From Flavobacteriales bacterium (GTDB taxonomy: Bacteria > Bacteroidota > Bacteroidia > Flavobacteriales_F > PHOS-HE28): DNA of 64,000 nucleotides. The DNA is taken from NCBI GenBank assembly GCA_016699575.1, contig CP064979.1, forward strand, positions 1,674,001-1,738,000, read 5' to 3'. Made by a program: the position numbers and the translations under genes. A model generated the notes under the pieces. The model had not been told where the DNA came from. It saw nothing but the letters and a program-made list of their open reading frames with translations, and ran no database searches. Below are positions 53,598 through 63,891 of the stretch, one piece after another (position 1 is the first letter of the stretch; each line of letters starts with the position of its first letter).

Positions 53598-54650
53598 TTA
53601 CAGGACAACGGAGAAGACCTTGCGCCCCTCCGGCCACTGCACCAGCACGCGGAAAACGCCGTGCTGCCCGCCGGTAGCGATAGCCACTGGAGAACCTGCA
53701 CTGAACGCCAAGCGCTCCTGCGCCACCACCCGGCCGCTCGCATCCCAAACGCCAACGGTGGCTGCGCCGATGTCCGAGGGGGCGACCAACCATATCCTGT
53801 CCTCCTGCACGCGGGGAATGCCCCATTGATCCTGGTCATGTTCCGGAAGCCCCATGCAGAGCTGCACATCAACATCGGCGCCCGTAGTGCTTACTTCAAG
53901 GCATTGCCCGGTACTGGTAACGTTGAGGATGTCCTCCATGGGTGCAACGCCCACCAGGGCGCCGTTGTGGCTGATCCCGTACACAGTGTAGAGATCCACC
54001 GCCATCGTATCGAAATCGATCACCCCGGTCACCTCGCCGATGATCCGCCCTCCGAGATGTGTCAGGATGAACGTGTATTGTTCCGCCGAGGTGGACGTGC
54101 TGCCGAACCCGATCACATCAGGTATGCCGTCGGCGCAGATCGTGACGGAAGGAAAGCCCTGGTCCGTCGTTACATCACCCCCATCACAAACAGGGACCGT
54201 GCCATCGCCGCTCAAGCAGATGGTGAACAGACCACCGCTCCCGATATCCGTGTTCGTGAAGAAGCGGATGAGATAGTCCGTGGCCGTGGAAACCGGCACG
54301 ACATACTGGGCGTTCGTGGCACTATCGCAAAAGAGCGTATTACCGCCGCAACCATCAAGGACTTCAATACCCCATTCGTCGATCGTGAAGAACGTGACAT
54401 CAACCAGGATCTCCACGTTGGCGCCGCTGTTGAAAGCATACCAGATGTCTTTGAAACCCGTGGTGGTGCTGCTGCACGCGGGGATCCCGCTCTGGGTAGC
54501 ATCCACGGTGTTGCCCGCCCACCCGGCACCCGGGCATTGGCCCAACTGGTTCACGGGCAGAACGGTCGCAGCCGAACATTCATCGTTGGGCGGTTGGGCC
54601 GCTGCAAGAAGCACGGTCAATAGGGCGACGAAGAGCAGAAGTGTTCTCAT
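53598..54650 (-). CDS. Secreted protein with weak C-terminal sorting-like domain
   Basis: 350 aa from ATG 54650, where the signal peptide starts (MRTLLLFVALLTVLLAAAQ). PNDECSAATVLPVN is the same opening as the repeat domains of the 15281 protein, followed by a beta-sandwich (DIWYAFNSGANVEILVDVTF). The C-terminus (IWLVAPSDIGAATVGVWDASGRVVAQE ... FRVLVQWPEGRKVFSVVL, quoted in parts) matches a T9SS type A domain but lacks the YPNP start. Likely a small surface protein. It is divergent from the MBOAT gene. Confidence 0.72.
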   Translation of the reverse strand: MRTLLLFVALLTVLLAAAQPPNDECSAATVLPVNQLGQCPGAGWAGNTVDATQSGIPACSSTTTGFKDIWYAFNSGANVEILVDVTFFTIDEWGIEVLDGCGGNTLFCDSATNAQYVVPVSTATDYLIRFFTNTDIGSGGLFTICLSGDGTVPVCDGGDVTTDQGFPSVTICADGIPDVIGFGSTSTSAEQYTFILTHLGGRIIGEVTGVIDFDTMAVDLYTVYGISHNGALVGVAPMEDILNVTSTGQCLEVSTTGADVDVQLCMGLPEHDQDQWGIPRVQEDRIWLVAPSDIGAATVGVWDASGRVVAQERLAFSAGSPVAIATGGQHGVFRVLVQWPEGRKVFSVVL

Positions 54651-54798
54651 GTGGGAGGTCTTTTCCGAAGGGTCACAAGGATAACCATAGCCGCGGAATA
54701 ACACTCCCATGTTGGTCCAGTGCATCGACCAAGCCATGTGACAGCCCGTACCGGACCGTACTTCGCCCCTTGCCTGCGGCAGGTAGACCCACGGCCCC

Positions 54799-56208
54799 AT
54801 GCTCTTCAACAGCCTCGACTTCCTCTGCCTTCTGGTGCCCACGTTCGTGCTGTACTACCTGCCGCTGCTGCACCGCTGGCAGCTGCACCTCATCGTCATG
54901 GGCAGCTTCATCTTCTACGCGTACAGCGCACCTTGGCTCCTTGCCCTTCTGGTGTTTTCCATTGGCATCAACATATGGGCAAGCCATGCAGTGGTGTTCG
55001 GCGATCCCGGGCGACGGAAACTGTACAGTACGCTGGGAGTGGTGTTGAACCTGCTGGTGCTGGCCGTCTTCAAATACAGTCCACTGGTCGGCCGATCGTT
55101 CTTCGATACGGGCCATGGGGTGGGCCAGTTCCTGGTGTCGATACCCCTTCCCGTTGGGATCAGCTTCTTCACGTTCCAAGGGATCAGCCTCGTGATCGAC
55201 GCGTACAGGAGCAAGGACGTAGCGGCCTACCGGAGCATCGTGGCGCAGGGGATGTACCGGCATGCGCTGCGCACTACCACCTTCATCGCCTTCTTCGCGC
55301 AGCTCGTTGCAGGCCCTGTGGTGAAGGCGCACGACTTCATGCCGCAGATCGCCACCAAGTACTTCACGCGCATCGACTGGGAAAGAGCCGTGGGCGCGTT
55401 GGTTGTGGGTTATTTCCTGAAGATGGTCATCGCCGATAACCTCAGCGAGCAGACCTTCTGGCTCACGTATCCCTACTTCAAGGGACTCTCGTCCATCACG
55501 TTGCTGGCCCTGCTGTTCGGGTACAGCATGCAGATCTTCGCCGACTTCGCGGGCTACTCGCTCATCGCCATCGGTCTGGGCCATCTGTTCGGCTACACGC
55601 TGATGACGAACTTCAACTTTCCCTACCTCTCGCGCAGCTTCAGCGAGTTCTGGAAGCGCTGGCACATCAGTCTCAGCAGCTTCCTGAAGGAATACCTGTA
55701 CATACCGTTGGGCGGCAACCGCAAAGGACCGGTGCGCACCTACATCAACCTGATGTCCACCATGGTGCTCGGCGGCCTGTGGCACGGCGCCGCATGGAGC
55801 TACGCCATCTGGGGTGCTTGGCACGGCGGCATGCTGGCGGTGGAACGCCTGCTGCAGGACAAGTTCGGCGGACCGTTCAAGGTGCCGAAGCTGCTGAGCA
55901 CGCTGTTCATCTTCATCTGCGTAACGCTGGCGTGGCTGCTGTTCAAGCTGCCGGAGTTCGATCACGTGATCGCGTACATGCAGTCGTTGGCCGGCAATTG
56001 GAGCGGGGCCGACCTGCAGCCGCTCGTCCTGTTCTTCATCGGCCTGCTGAGCATACCGGTGGTGTGCTACCACCTGTTCCACTACGGGAACGAAGCCAAG
56101 GCTGCGGCGCGGCGCGCGCGTTGGCAACCGTATGCGTACGGCATCATGATCTTCCTCCTGCTCGTGAACAGCGGCAGTGGCGGGGCCTTCATCTACTTCC
56201 AGTTCTAG
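54799..56208 (+). CDS. MBOAT-family O-acyltransferase (AlgI-like)
   Basis: 469 aa, 10-12 TM helices. Family motifs: VGISFFTFQGISLVIDAYR, FFAQLVAGPV, FWKRWHISLSSFLKEYLYIP, and the catalytic His in GGLWHGAAWSYAIWGAWHG. AlgI-type enzymes transfer acetyl groups across the membrane to exported polysaccharides. The gene 3 bp downstream encodes an SGNH-like partner, as with AlgJ/AlgX. The target polymer is unknown. Confidence 0.92.
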   Translation: MLFNSLDFLCLLVPTFVLYYLPLLHRWQLHLIVMGSFIFYAYSAPWLLALLVFSIGINIWASHAVVFGDPGRRKLYSTLGVVLNLLVLAVFKYSPLVGRSFFDTGHGVGQFLVSIPLPVGISFFTFQGISLVIDAYRSKDVAAYRSIVAQGMYRHALRTTTFIAFFAQLVAGPVVKAHDFMPQIATKYFTRIDWERAVGALVVGYFLKMVIADNLSEQTFWLTYPYFKGLSSITLLALLFGYSMQIFADFAGYSLIAIGLGHLFGYTLMTNFNFPYLSRSFSEFWKRWHISLSSFLKEYLYIPLGGNRKGPVRTYINLMSTMVLGGLWHGAAWSYAIWGAWHGGMLAVERLLQDKFGGPFKVPKLLSTLFIFICVTLAWLLFKLPEFDHVIAYMQSLAGNWSGADLQPLVLFFIGLLSIPVVCYHLFHYGNEAKAAARRARWQPYAYGIMIFLLLVNSGSGGAFIYFQF

Positions 56209-56211
56209 GCC

Positions 56212-57075
56212 ATGTTCAAACGCATGTTCATCACGTTCGGTGTGCTGGTGGCAGCGTACGCGGCACTGTTGAAGTGGATGCCCGTGACGTACGATACCGG
56301 CCAGCACCTGCAGGGCAGCAACCGCATCAAGGCCGAAGGCTATCTCTATGGTGAAGGCGCCGCACCGAACGATGTGATCGTGGGCAGCTCGCTGGCCTTC
56401 CGCATGGTGTCCGACAGCTTGCCATCTGGCACCTATAACCTGGCCGTGGGCGGACTGAGCTTGCAGGAAGGATTGGACCTCATCAGCAAAAGCGGACGCT
56501 GGCCGAAGCGCGTGTTCGTGGAGGCCAACATCCTCTTCCGCAAGTACGACCAAGGATTCATGGACAAGGTGAGCGACCCGGTGATGATGGCCGCGCGGGA
56601 GAAGGTGCCGATGCTCCGCGAGAAGAACCAGCCCAGTGGCTGGCTCTTCGGTTGGGTGAAACAGCGCGCCAAAGAACAAGTGGGTGCGGACGGAGCCGCC
56701 AGCACCGAGCTGGACGGCAACACGGAAGTGGCCGGGCGCTTCATGCTCGATGAGCAGTTGGAGCACTACAAGCGCATCCCCGGGGAAGACACCGTTCAGC
56801 AGCACCTGGAGCGCTTGGCCTCTTCGGTGGCCGAACTGGAGCGGCACGGCACGCACGTGGTGTTCTTCGAAATGCCCCTCGATACGCGCCTGATGGAAAT
56901 GCCCCTCGCCGAGGCATCACGGGCACTCATCGCAAAGCACTTCCCCGGGAATGCCTACGTGCAGCCTGATATGGCCAAGGGCTACATCACCACCGACGGC
57001 CTGCATCTGCGCAAGGAGAGCGCCGCCCGCTGGAGCGGCGACTTCCGGCGGATGACGGAAGGCGCGTTACAATGA
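56212..57075 (+). CDS. SGNH-hydrolase-like periplasmic partner of the MBOAT protein
   Basis: 287 aa with an N-terminal signal anchor (MFITFGVLVAAYAALL). The GDSL-like block I is DVIVGSSLAFRM (Ser), and the C-terminal TTDGLHLRKESA holds the catalytic Asp/His pair (DxxH). Such proteins complete acetyl transfer to polysaccharides or peptidoglycan outside the membrane. It begins 3 bp after the MBOAT stop and ends at a bidirectional terminator. Confidence 0.78.
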   Translation: MFKRMFITFGVLVAAYAALLKWMPVTYDTGQHLQGSNRIKAEGYLYGEGAAPNDVIVGSSLAFRMVSDSLPSGTYNLAVGGLSLQEGLDLISKSGRWPKRVFVEANILFRKYDQGFMDKVSDPVMMAAREKVPMLREKNQPSGWLFGWVKQRAKEQVGADGAASTELDGNTEVAGRFMLDEQLEHYKRIPGEDTVQQHLERLASSVAELERHGTHVVFFEMPLDTRLMEMPLAEASRALIAKHFPGNAYVQPDMAKGYITTDGLHLRKESAARWSGDFRRMTEGALQ

Positions 57076-57076
57076 A

Positions 57077-57101
57077 AAGGGCGGCCTTATCAGCCGCCCT
57101 T
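57077..57101. terminator. Bidirectional hairpin between the SGNH gene and the repeat array
   Basis: AAGGGCGGC (57077-57085) pairs with GCCGCCCTT (57093-57101) around a 7-nt loop, starting just after the stop codon at 57075. T-rich and A-rich flanks are short, but both directions are plausible. Confidence 0.65.
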
Positions 57102-57104
57102 CTT

Positions 57105-58339
<1,235 letters not shown>

Positions 58340-58412
58340 AGAATGCCAACCCGTTTTTGGAACGGGAGCGCAAGTTTAGCATGATCCGCCGGAACTGGAG
58401 CACCTTTGTCAC

Positions 58413-59297
58413 ATGCCACTCTCCGGTTCCCTTATCGAACGGCTGTGCGAAGACCTGGCGCACCATACCGGCCATGCCGTGGACATTGAACGCGAAGTGC
58501 CCCTGGGTGGTGGGAGCATCAATGACTGCTACCGGTTGGACACCGATGCCGGACGCTTTTTCGTGAAGGTGAACGCGGCCGATCAGCACCCCAGCATGTT
58601 CGAGGCGGAGGCGGACGGGCTGCGCAGGTTGGGTTCCACCGGGGCGGTCCGTGTACCCACGGTGATCGCCGTTGGAGAAGACCACGATGACAGTTACCTG
58701 CTGTTGGAACACATCGATGGCGGGCCCAAGTCCACTGCGTTCTGGGAAGCATTCGGGCGTTCGTTGGCGCAGCTGCACAAGAACACCGCGCCTTCGTTCG
58801 GACTGGAGCGGAACAACTACATCGGCACACTGAAGCAGGTGAACACGCCCTGCGCAACATGGCCGGAGTTCTTCATTGCCCACCGCTTGGAACCACAGGT
58901 GATGATGGCGCGCGACCGCAAGCGCTTGGGCGATAGCGATGTTCTGCGGTTCGAGCGCTTGTGCACGAAACTGCCCGATCTCTGTCCCGAAGAACCGCCC
59001 GCTCTGATCCATGGCGACCTGTGGAGCGGCAACTTCCTGTGCGATGCATCAGAACGGCCCGTGCTCATCGACCCGGCGGTGTACTACGGCCATCGGGAAA
59101 TGGACATCGCCATGACAAGGTTGTTCGGTGGATCCGACGATGCCTTCTACGCTGCCTACAACACTGAACGGCCCTTGGAGAAAGGTTGGCAGGAGCGCCT
59201 TGATGTTTGGAACCTCTATCCCTTGCTGGTGCACGTGAACCTCTTTGGCGGATCGTACTTGGGCCAAGTGGAAACCATCCTTCACCGATTTACCTGA
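58413..59297 (+). CDS. Fructosamine kinase-family protein
   Basis: 294 aa. Phosphotransferase fold: VPLGGGSINDCYRLDTDAG (ATP loop), FFVKVN (Lys), YLLLEHIDGG (hinge), catalytic HGDLWSGNFLCD and the metal-binding DPAVYYGHREMDIAMT. FAEA-type and NNYIGTL motifs match FN3K-related proteins, which phosphorylate sugars on glycated proteins for deglycation. Isolated gene downstream of tRNA-Ala on the other strand. Confidence 0.9.
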   Translation: MPLSGSLIERLCEDLAHHTGHAVDIEREVPLGGGSINDCYRLDTDAGRFFVKVNAADQHPSMFEAEADGLRRLGSTGAVRVPTVIAVGEDHDDSYLLLEHIDGGPKSTAFWEAFGRSLAQLHKNTAPSFGLERNNYIGTLKQVNTPCATWPEFFIAHRLEPQVMMARDRKRLGDSDVLRFERLCTKLPDLCPEEPPALIHGDLWSGNFLCDASERPVLIDPAVYYGHREMDIAMTRLFGGSDDAFYAAYNTERPLEKGWQERLDVWNLYPLLVHVNLFGGSYLGQVETILHRFT

Positions 59298-59301
59298 ACG
59301 G

Positions 59302-60828
59302 TCATTCCAACACCAAGCGCAAGGTCTTCACGTCTTCGGGACCCTCCACAACGACGGTGTACACCCCGCGCTCGAACCCGTCCAAGTTGTCCAGTTCAGT
59401 CGTGTTGCTCCATGCACGAACGAAGCGGCCAGCGGCATCCATCATGCTGATGCGAACAACGTTGCCAGGCAAACCGGACAGCGCCGCACGATCACGCGCC
59501 GGGTTCGGATAGACCACCAGGTCATTGCCAACAACCGATCCATCCACGGCGACAACCGCGCTCCATGCGAAATGTCCATCGTGATCCACTTGCTTGAGCT
59601 TGTAATAGCTCATGCGGCTGGTGGTGTTGTCATCGGGCAGGGCATAGTTGATCACTGCCTGACTTTCACCGGCACCTTCCACCCACGCAACGTTGCTGAA
59701 CTCCTCCTCCCCCTCGATCATCCGCCACATCTCGAAGCCCGCGTTGTTGTGCTCGGTGGCCGTTGACCACGTGAGCATCACCTCCCGCTCGTTCACCCGT
59801 TCGCCCGTGAACGAAAGCAGCTCAACGGGCAGCGGCGAACCGATCTCCGCCGCCGTCCAGATGGAGGTGCTCAGTGGCACACCGGAAGCGGTCAATGTGT
59901 TCGCGCCCGTGTTCAGCACCGTGGGCAGCATCGACCACGTGCCTTGCTGCCGCTCCAGTTGCAGGCCCGCCTCCACGATCATGTTCGTGCCCGTGCTCCA
60001 CTCGCTGTCGCGATAGGTGAAGCCCACCGAGGCCACGGGAGCAGTGGCGTAGTCACCTGCTTCCATGATCCACCAACGGTCCAGCACGTTGGGCGCGTTC
60101 TCCGCCCCGGTCACATCGATCAGCGCCGGCATGCCCGCCGGAAGTGGGCGGTTGTTGGGCAATGCCAGGGTGATGGTCGGATAGGTGGCCATGCGCAGGT
60201 GGCCCGTTGCTCCCGTACCGGCCCCCGTGATGTTGGCGGTGAAGGGCAAGAACGCGTTCGTCGCCGCACTGCCGAAGGGAATGGTGTAGTTGCCCGTGTT
60301 TGCCCCGATGTTCCAACGCACCCACGAGTACCCCGCATTGGGATCCGTCTCGCTCACGATGAAGCCCGTGCTGCGCGTGATGGCGGTGGGGTCGGCGTTG
60401 CGCACGGTGAGCTGGTGCGTACCGAGATCCAGGTTCTGTGCGTTCACGAAGAGGCCACCGGCCGGTGCGGCATAGGCTCCGCCCACTTCCACATCCTGTA
60501 ACAAGGTTTTGGTACCCGTGCCCGCGAGTTCCAGGTAGTTGAACACCGCCACGCTGCTGCCGCCGATGGTCTGTGCCCCGCCGTTCAAGCCCACTTCGCC
60601 TGCGCTGTTACCGAAGCAGTTGTTCGGTGCATTGTGCGTGAAGTCGCCGCTGAGGATGAGGATGCCGTTGTTATCCAACATGCCGGAGGCTCCTTGGTTA
60701 AGCACATCGCCGTTCACCACGATCACTGAACCGGTGGCGACGGAGAGTACCGCGCCGTTGTTGGTGAGCAGCTGGGCGTGCGCGCCGATCGGAAGCAGCA
60801 AGAGGAGGATGTACTTGATGAAGCGCAT
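59302..60828 (-). CDS. Large T9SS type A surface protein
   Basis: 508 aa. Signal peptide to PIGAHAQ, then an N-terminal beta-helix-like region (VINVNG-type strands: SVIVVNGDVLNQG, GILILSGDFTHN) usual in Bacteroidota surface proteins. A fibronectin-like segment starts at ELLSFTGERVNEREVMLTWSTATEHNNAGF (parts quoted), common just before sorting tails. The C-terminus is a type A domain (LVVYPNPARDRAAL, MMDAAGRFVR). 31 bp before, on the same strand, is the repeat protein gene at 60859. Confidence 0.88.
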   Translation of the reverse strand: MRFIKYILLLLLPIGAHAQLLTNNGAVLSVATGSVIVVNGDVLNQGASGMLDNNGILILSGDFTHNAPNNCFGNSAGEVGLNGGAQTIGGSSVAVFNYLELAGTGTKTLLQDVEVGGAYAAPAGGLFVNAQNLDLGTHQLTVRNADPTAITRSTGFIVSETDPNAGYSWVRWNIGANTGNYTIPFGSAATNAFLPFTANITGAGTGATGHLRMATYPTITLALPNNRPLPAGMPALIDVTGAENAPNVLDRWWIMEAGDYATAPVASVGFTYRDSEWSTGTNMIVEAGLQLERQQGTWSMLPTVLNTGANTLTASGVPLSTSIWTAAEIGSPLPVELLSFTGERVNEREVMLTWSTATEHNNAGFEMWRMIEGEEEFSNVAWVEGAGESQAVINYALPDDNTTSRMSYYKLKQVDHDGHFAWSAVVAVDGSVVGNDLVVYPNPARDRAALSGLPGNVVRISMMDAAGRFVRAWSNTTELDNLDGFERGVYTVVVEGPEDVKTLRLVLE

Positions 60829-60858
60829 GGTGGTCCGTGTTGCGGGTACGCGTTGCGA

Positions 60859-63003
60859 TCAGGCCTTGTAGGTCACCAGGATCTTCATCGGCTTGCCGAG
60901 GATGCTGCCGCTGCTGCCGTTGTGGTTGTACAAACGGATGTTCGTCGCACCGATCACATAGTCCGCCAGATACTCGGGGTTGATGGTGTACCCGGTGGTG
61001 ATCCAATTGCCGGCCGTGTACTCGATGAGCACGCGCACATCGATGATCTTGCTCGCGGTGAGGCCGTGCGCCACATCCACGAAAGCACCTTCAGTGGCTG
61101 CGGTGGTGCCGGAGAATTCGACCTGCTTGATGGCCGGAGCGTTACTACCATGCTTGGTGAAGCCGTTCACTTCCAAAGCGCTGGTGGGTGCGGTGGTGCC
61201 GATGCCCACATTGCCGTTCGCGGCGATGCGCATGCGCTCGGCGTTGTTGGACCTGAAGAACATACCGTCGGTGGAATGGTAAGCAAGTTGCCCGGGGGTG
61301 CCGCCCGCATCATCGAAGTTGATTGCGCCCAGGAAATTCGCTCCGGCCGTGGTGTTGTTCAACGATAGCACGCTTCCGTTCGCGGTGCTCAGCGAGGTGA
61401 GGCGCACCATGGCCTCCGTTGCGGAATGCACATGCAGCTTCGCCGATGGGGCGCTTGTGCCGATGCCCACGTTGCCTAATGGGTCGATACGCATGCGCTC
61501 GGCATCGGCCGTTGTGAACGAGACGGGCGTGGAACTTGCCGTGCCGACAATAAAATTGCCAGCGTGGTTGACCGCACCAGGGTTCACCATACCGATGTGG
61601 CCCCAAGCGGTGCTGTTCAGGTTGTAATACTGCGTAACGGAATACCCCGTGTTCAAGGTGTTGCGCACACGCATGGGGATGAGGCCCACGGCATCCACCA
61701 CTTCCAGTTTCACCGAAGGGGCGTTCGTTCCGATGCCCACGTTGCCGGTCGCATCGATGCGCATGCGCTCGAGGTTGCCGCCCGTGCGCAGGACCATGCC
61801 GGTGGTGCTATGGTACAGTACACCGCCATGCGCGGCATTGGCGGCTGAGCCGAAGAGCACACCGGTCTCTCCGGTGGCCGAGATCACATTCGTGTAAACG
61901 TTGCCGCTATGCTCCAGGGTGATGCCGCTGTTCGCATTCGGCGCATATCCGGCGGCACCCCTGCTCACATGCAACCTGCTCGCGGGTGTGGTTGTGCCAA
62001 CACCTACGTTGCCGTTCACATCGATGCGCATACGCTCGATACTGAAGGTTCGGAAGGTCATGCCATCGGTCTTATGGTATCCGAGTTGGCCATTGGCCAC
62101 GTTGCCCTCCAGGAAGTTGATCGCACCCAGGTTGTTGTTCCCGGCCGTTGAGTTGCTCAGCTCCAAGACCGAACCGTTCACCGCGTTCGCAGAGCTGATG
62201 CGCTGCACGCCCTGGGTTGCCGAGGCCACTTCCAACAAACGTGCAGGCGCGGTCGTGCCGATGCCCACGTTGCCGGCAGCATCGATGCGCATGCGCTCAA
62301 AGTTGTTCGTTAGCAGAGCGAACGGGTTGGCCGTACCTGTGCCTGCTATGCCGAGGCCCGTTGGGTTCTGCATGCCGAAGATGGCGTGCGCGGAAGCCGA
62401 ATGGTTGAAAGTGTACATGGTGCTCGAGCCAGTAGCATCCAAATTGCGCAAGGCCGCCATCAGGCCGTTCGGCATGGAGCCAAGCACGTCCAGCTTGAAG
62501 TTGGGCGCGTTGTAGCCGATGCCCACGTTGCCGTTCACCGCCACCGTCAGATGCTCCTGGTTGTTCGTGCGCAGGGCCAAGGGCTGCGCATCGGTAGTAC
62601 CCAGGAAGCTGGTGGTCGGGTTCGTGCCTGCATTGCCGGTGAGGCCCCAGCCCGAACCACTGCTCTGGAGCATCACCCAAGCGGCACCATCGTAGTAGTA
62701 GAACCCCTGGGTGCCATCGGTCTGGTATACCAGCATGCCCTTGCCCGTGGCGTCCGGCGCGGGGAACATGGCCGTTCGCTGGGCAGCTGAGAGGCGCGGG
62801 GTGAGCAGGCCCTTGTCCGAGCTGGTGAGGTCGAGCAGCGACTTGGCGTGCGGCGTGGGGTTGTTGATGCCAACGTTGCCTTGTCCGAAGGCAGTGCCGC
62901 TGCTCAATAGCACGAACAAGCCCGCAAGGGCGATGCAAACGAAGAGTTCGAAGAGATCCTTGCGGGAGAAACCGAGGAAGCGGCGGCGGGCATTGGTTTT
63001 CAT
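60859..63003 (-). CDS. Tail-fibre-like protein with NVGIG-type repeats
   Basis: 714 aa. An N-terminal signal/anchor segment (FVCIALAGLFVLLSSGTAFGQ) starts the mature chain at GNVGINNPTPHAKSLLDL, the standard opening of a Bacteroidota family of secreted fibre-like proteins. Seven blocks of GNVGIG(T/Y/V)xxP occur, each followed by a beta-strand segment, so the protein probably forms an elongated trimer. The last ~75 residues (VDVAHGLTASKIIDVRVLIE ... ILVTYKA) resemble phage-tail/receptor-binding tips. No sorting domain. Upstream of a LytTR regulator in the same orientation, 138 bp away. Confidence 0.8.
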   Translation of the reverse strand: MKTNARRRFLGFSRKDLFELFVCIALAGLFVLLSSGTAFGQGNVGINNPTPHAKSLLDLTSSDKGLLTPRLSAAQRTAMFPAPDATGKGMLVYQTDGTQGFYYYDGAAWVMLQSSGSGWGLTGNAGTNPTTSFLGTTDAQPLALRTNNQEHLTVAVNGNVGIGYNAPNFKLDVLGSMPNGLMAALRNLDATGSSTMYTFNHSASAHAIFGMQNPTGLGIAGTGTANPFALLTNNFERMRIDAAGNVGIGTTAPARLLEVASATQGVQRISSANAVNGSVLELSNSTAGNNNLGAINFLEGNVANGQLGYHKTDGMTFRTFSIERMRIDVNGNVGVGTTTPASRLHVSRGAAGYAPNANSGITLEHSGNVYTNVISATGETGVLFGSAANAAHGGVLYHSTTGMVLRTGGNLERMRIDATGNVGIGTNAPSVKLEVVDAVGLIPMRVRNTLNTGYSVTQYYNLNSTAWGHIGMVNPGAVNHAGNFIVGTASSTPVSFTTADAERMRIDPLGNVGIGTSAPSAKLHVHSATEAMVRLTSLSTANGSVLSLNNTTAGANFLGAINFDDAGGTPGQLAYHSTDGMFFRSNNAERMRIAANGNVGIGTTAPTSALEVNGFTKHGSNAPAIKQVEFSGTTAATEGAFVDVAHGLTASKIIDVRVLIEYTAGNWITTGYTINPEYLADYVIGATNIRLYNHNGSSGSILGKPMKILVTYKA

Positions 63004-63141
63004 GGCCTTGTCGTGTTTGACGGGCCAAAAGTCCCCTGCGCCTGAGGGGTGCGAAAGTCACAGTCAGTGAGTGGCGATCCGTGGCTGTGAACGGTAGAGG
63101 GTGGGTGGGGAAGGCCTCGCACAAGCCGGCCCCGATCGGCT

Positions 63142-63891
63142 CTACCGGCTCCCGATCCGCGCCAGCAGCTCGTCCTTGCGCAAGCGTGCCACGTCCAGGG
63201 TCTTGCCGTCGCTCATCACCACTTGCCCTCCGCTGCCCTTGATATACTTCGCCAGATGCTTCAGGTTGATGGTGTGGCTGCGGTGGATGCGGATGAAATC
63301 TGGGCCGTCGAGCGTCTCTTCGATCTCCTTCAGGCTGCGCGTGATGGCGATCTGCTGGTTGCCGACCATGTGCAGCACGGTGTAGTAGTTCACGGCTTCG
63401 CACCACACGATCTCTTCCACTTTCACCAATTGGAATCCGTTGAGCGTGGGCACGCTCATGCGGTCCGGAGTGATGCCGCTCTTCACGTCCTCCAGCATAC
63501 GGTCCATGCGCTCCAGGTTGCCGCTGAGCCCGCGCTTGGTCTGCACACGGTCCACGGCCTCCCGCAATTGATCGATGTCGATCGGCTTGAGCAGGTAGTC
63601 GACCGCCGCGAACTTGATGGCCTTGATGGCATAGTGGTCGTGCGCCGTGGTGAAGATCACTTCGATGCCGTTGAGGTCCGACTTGCGCAGCACATCGAAG
63701 CCGGTGAGCTTGGGCATTTCCACATCGAGGAAGAGCAGGTCGGGGCGGTGCTGTGCGATGGCGGTCACGGCCTGTGCGCCATCCTCGCATTGCGCGAGCA
63801 CTTCAATGCGGTCGGCGAAGTATTGCTGCACCAGCATGAGCAGCTTGTCACGAGCGGGTTTCTCGTCGTCGATGATGAGTGCGCGGATCAT
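63142..63891 (-). CDS. LytTR-family response regulator
   Basis: 249 aa. Receiver domain with DDE (residues 8-10), phospho-acceptor Asp56 in LLFLDVEMP, Thr in FTTAHD and Lys in YLLKPID. The C-terminal LytTR DNA-binding domain (~145-245) has VEEIVWCEAVNYYTVLHM, FIRIHRSHTINLKHL and SDGKTLDVARLRKDELLARI. Its kinase is probably upstream, beyond the window end. May control the fibre gene downstream. Confidence 0.93.
   Translation of the reverse strand: MIRALIIDDEKPARDKLLMLVQQYFADRIEVLAQCEDGAQAVTAIAQHRPDLLFLDVEMPKLTGFDVLRKSDLNGIEVIFTTAHDHYAIKAIKFAAVDYLLKPIDIDQLREAVDRVQTKRGLSGNLERMDRMLEDVKSGITPDRMSVPTLNGFQLVKVEEIVWCEAVNYYTVLHMVGNQQIAITRSLKEIEETLDGPDFIRIHRSHTINLKHLAKYIKGSGGQVVMSDGKTLDVARLRKDELLARIGSR

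Noticed and set aside
54673..56856. 727-codon minus-strand frame opposite the MBOAT and SGNH genes
   Set aside because: Antisense artefact rich in His, Gln and Glu; the plus-strand genes carry clear family motifs.
60859..63003. Prophage tail region
   Set aside because: Only one fibre-like protein with a secretion signal is present; no capsid, terminase, portal, integrase or other tail genes are nearby.
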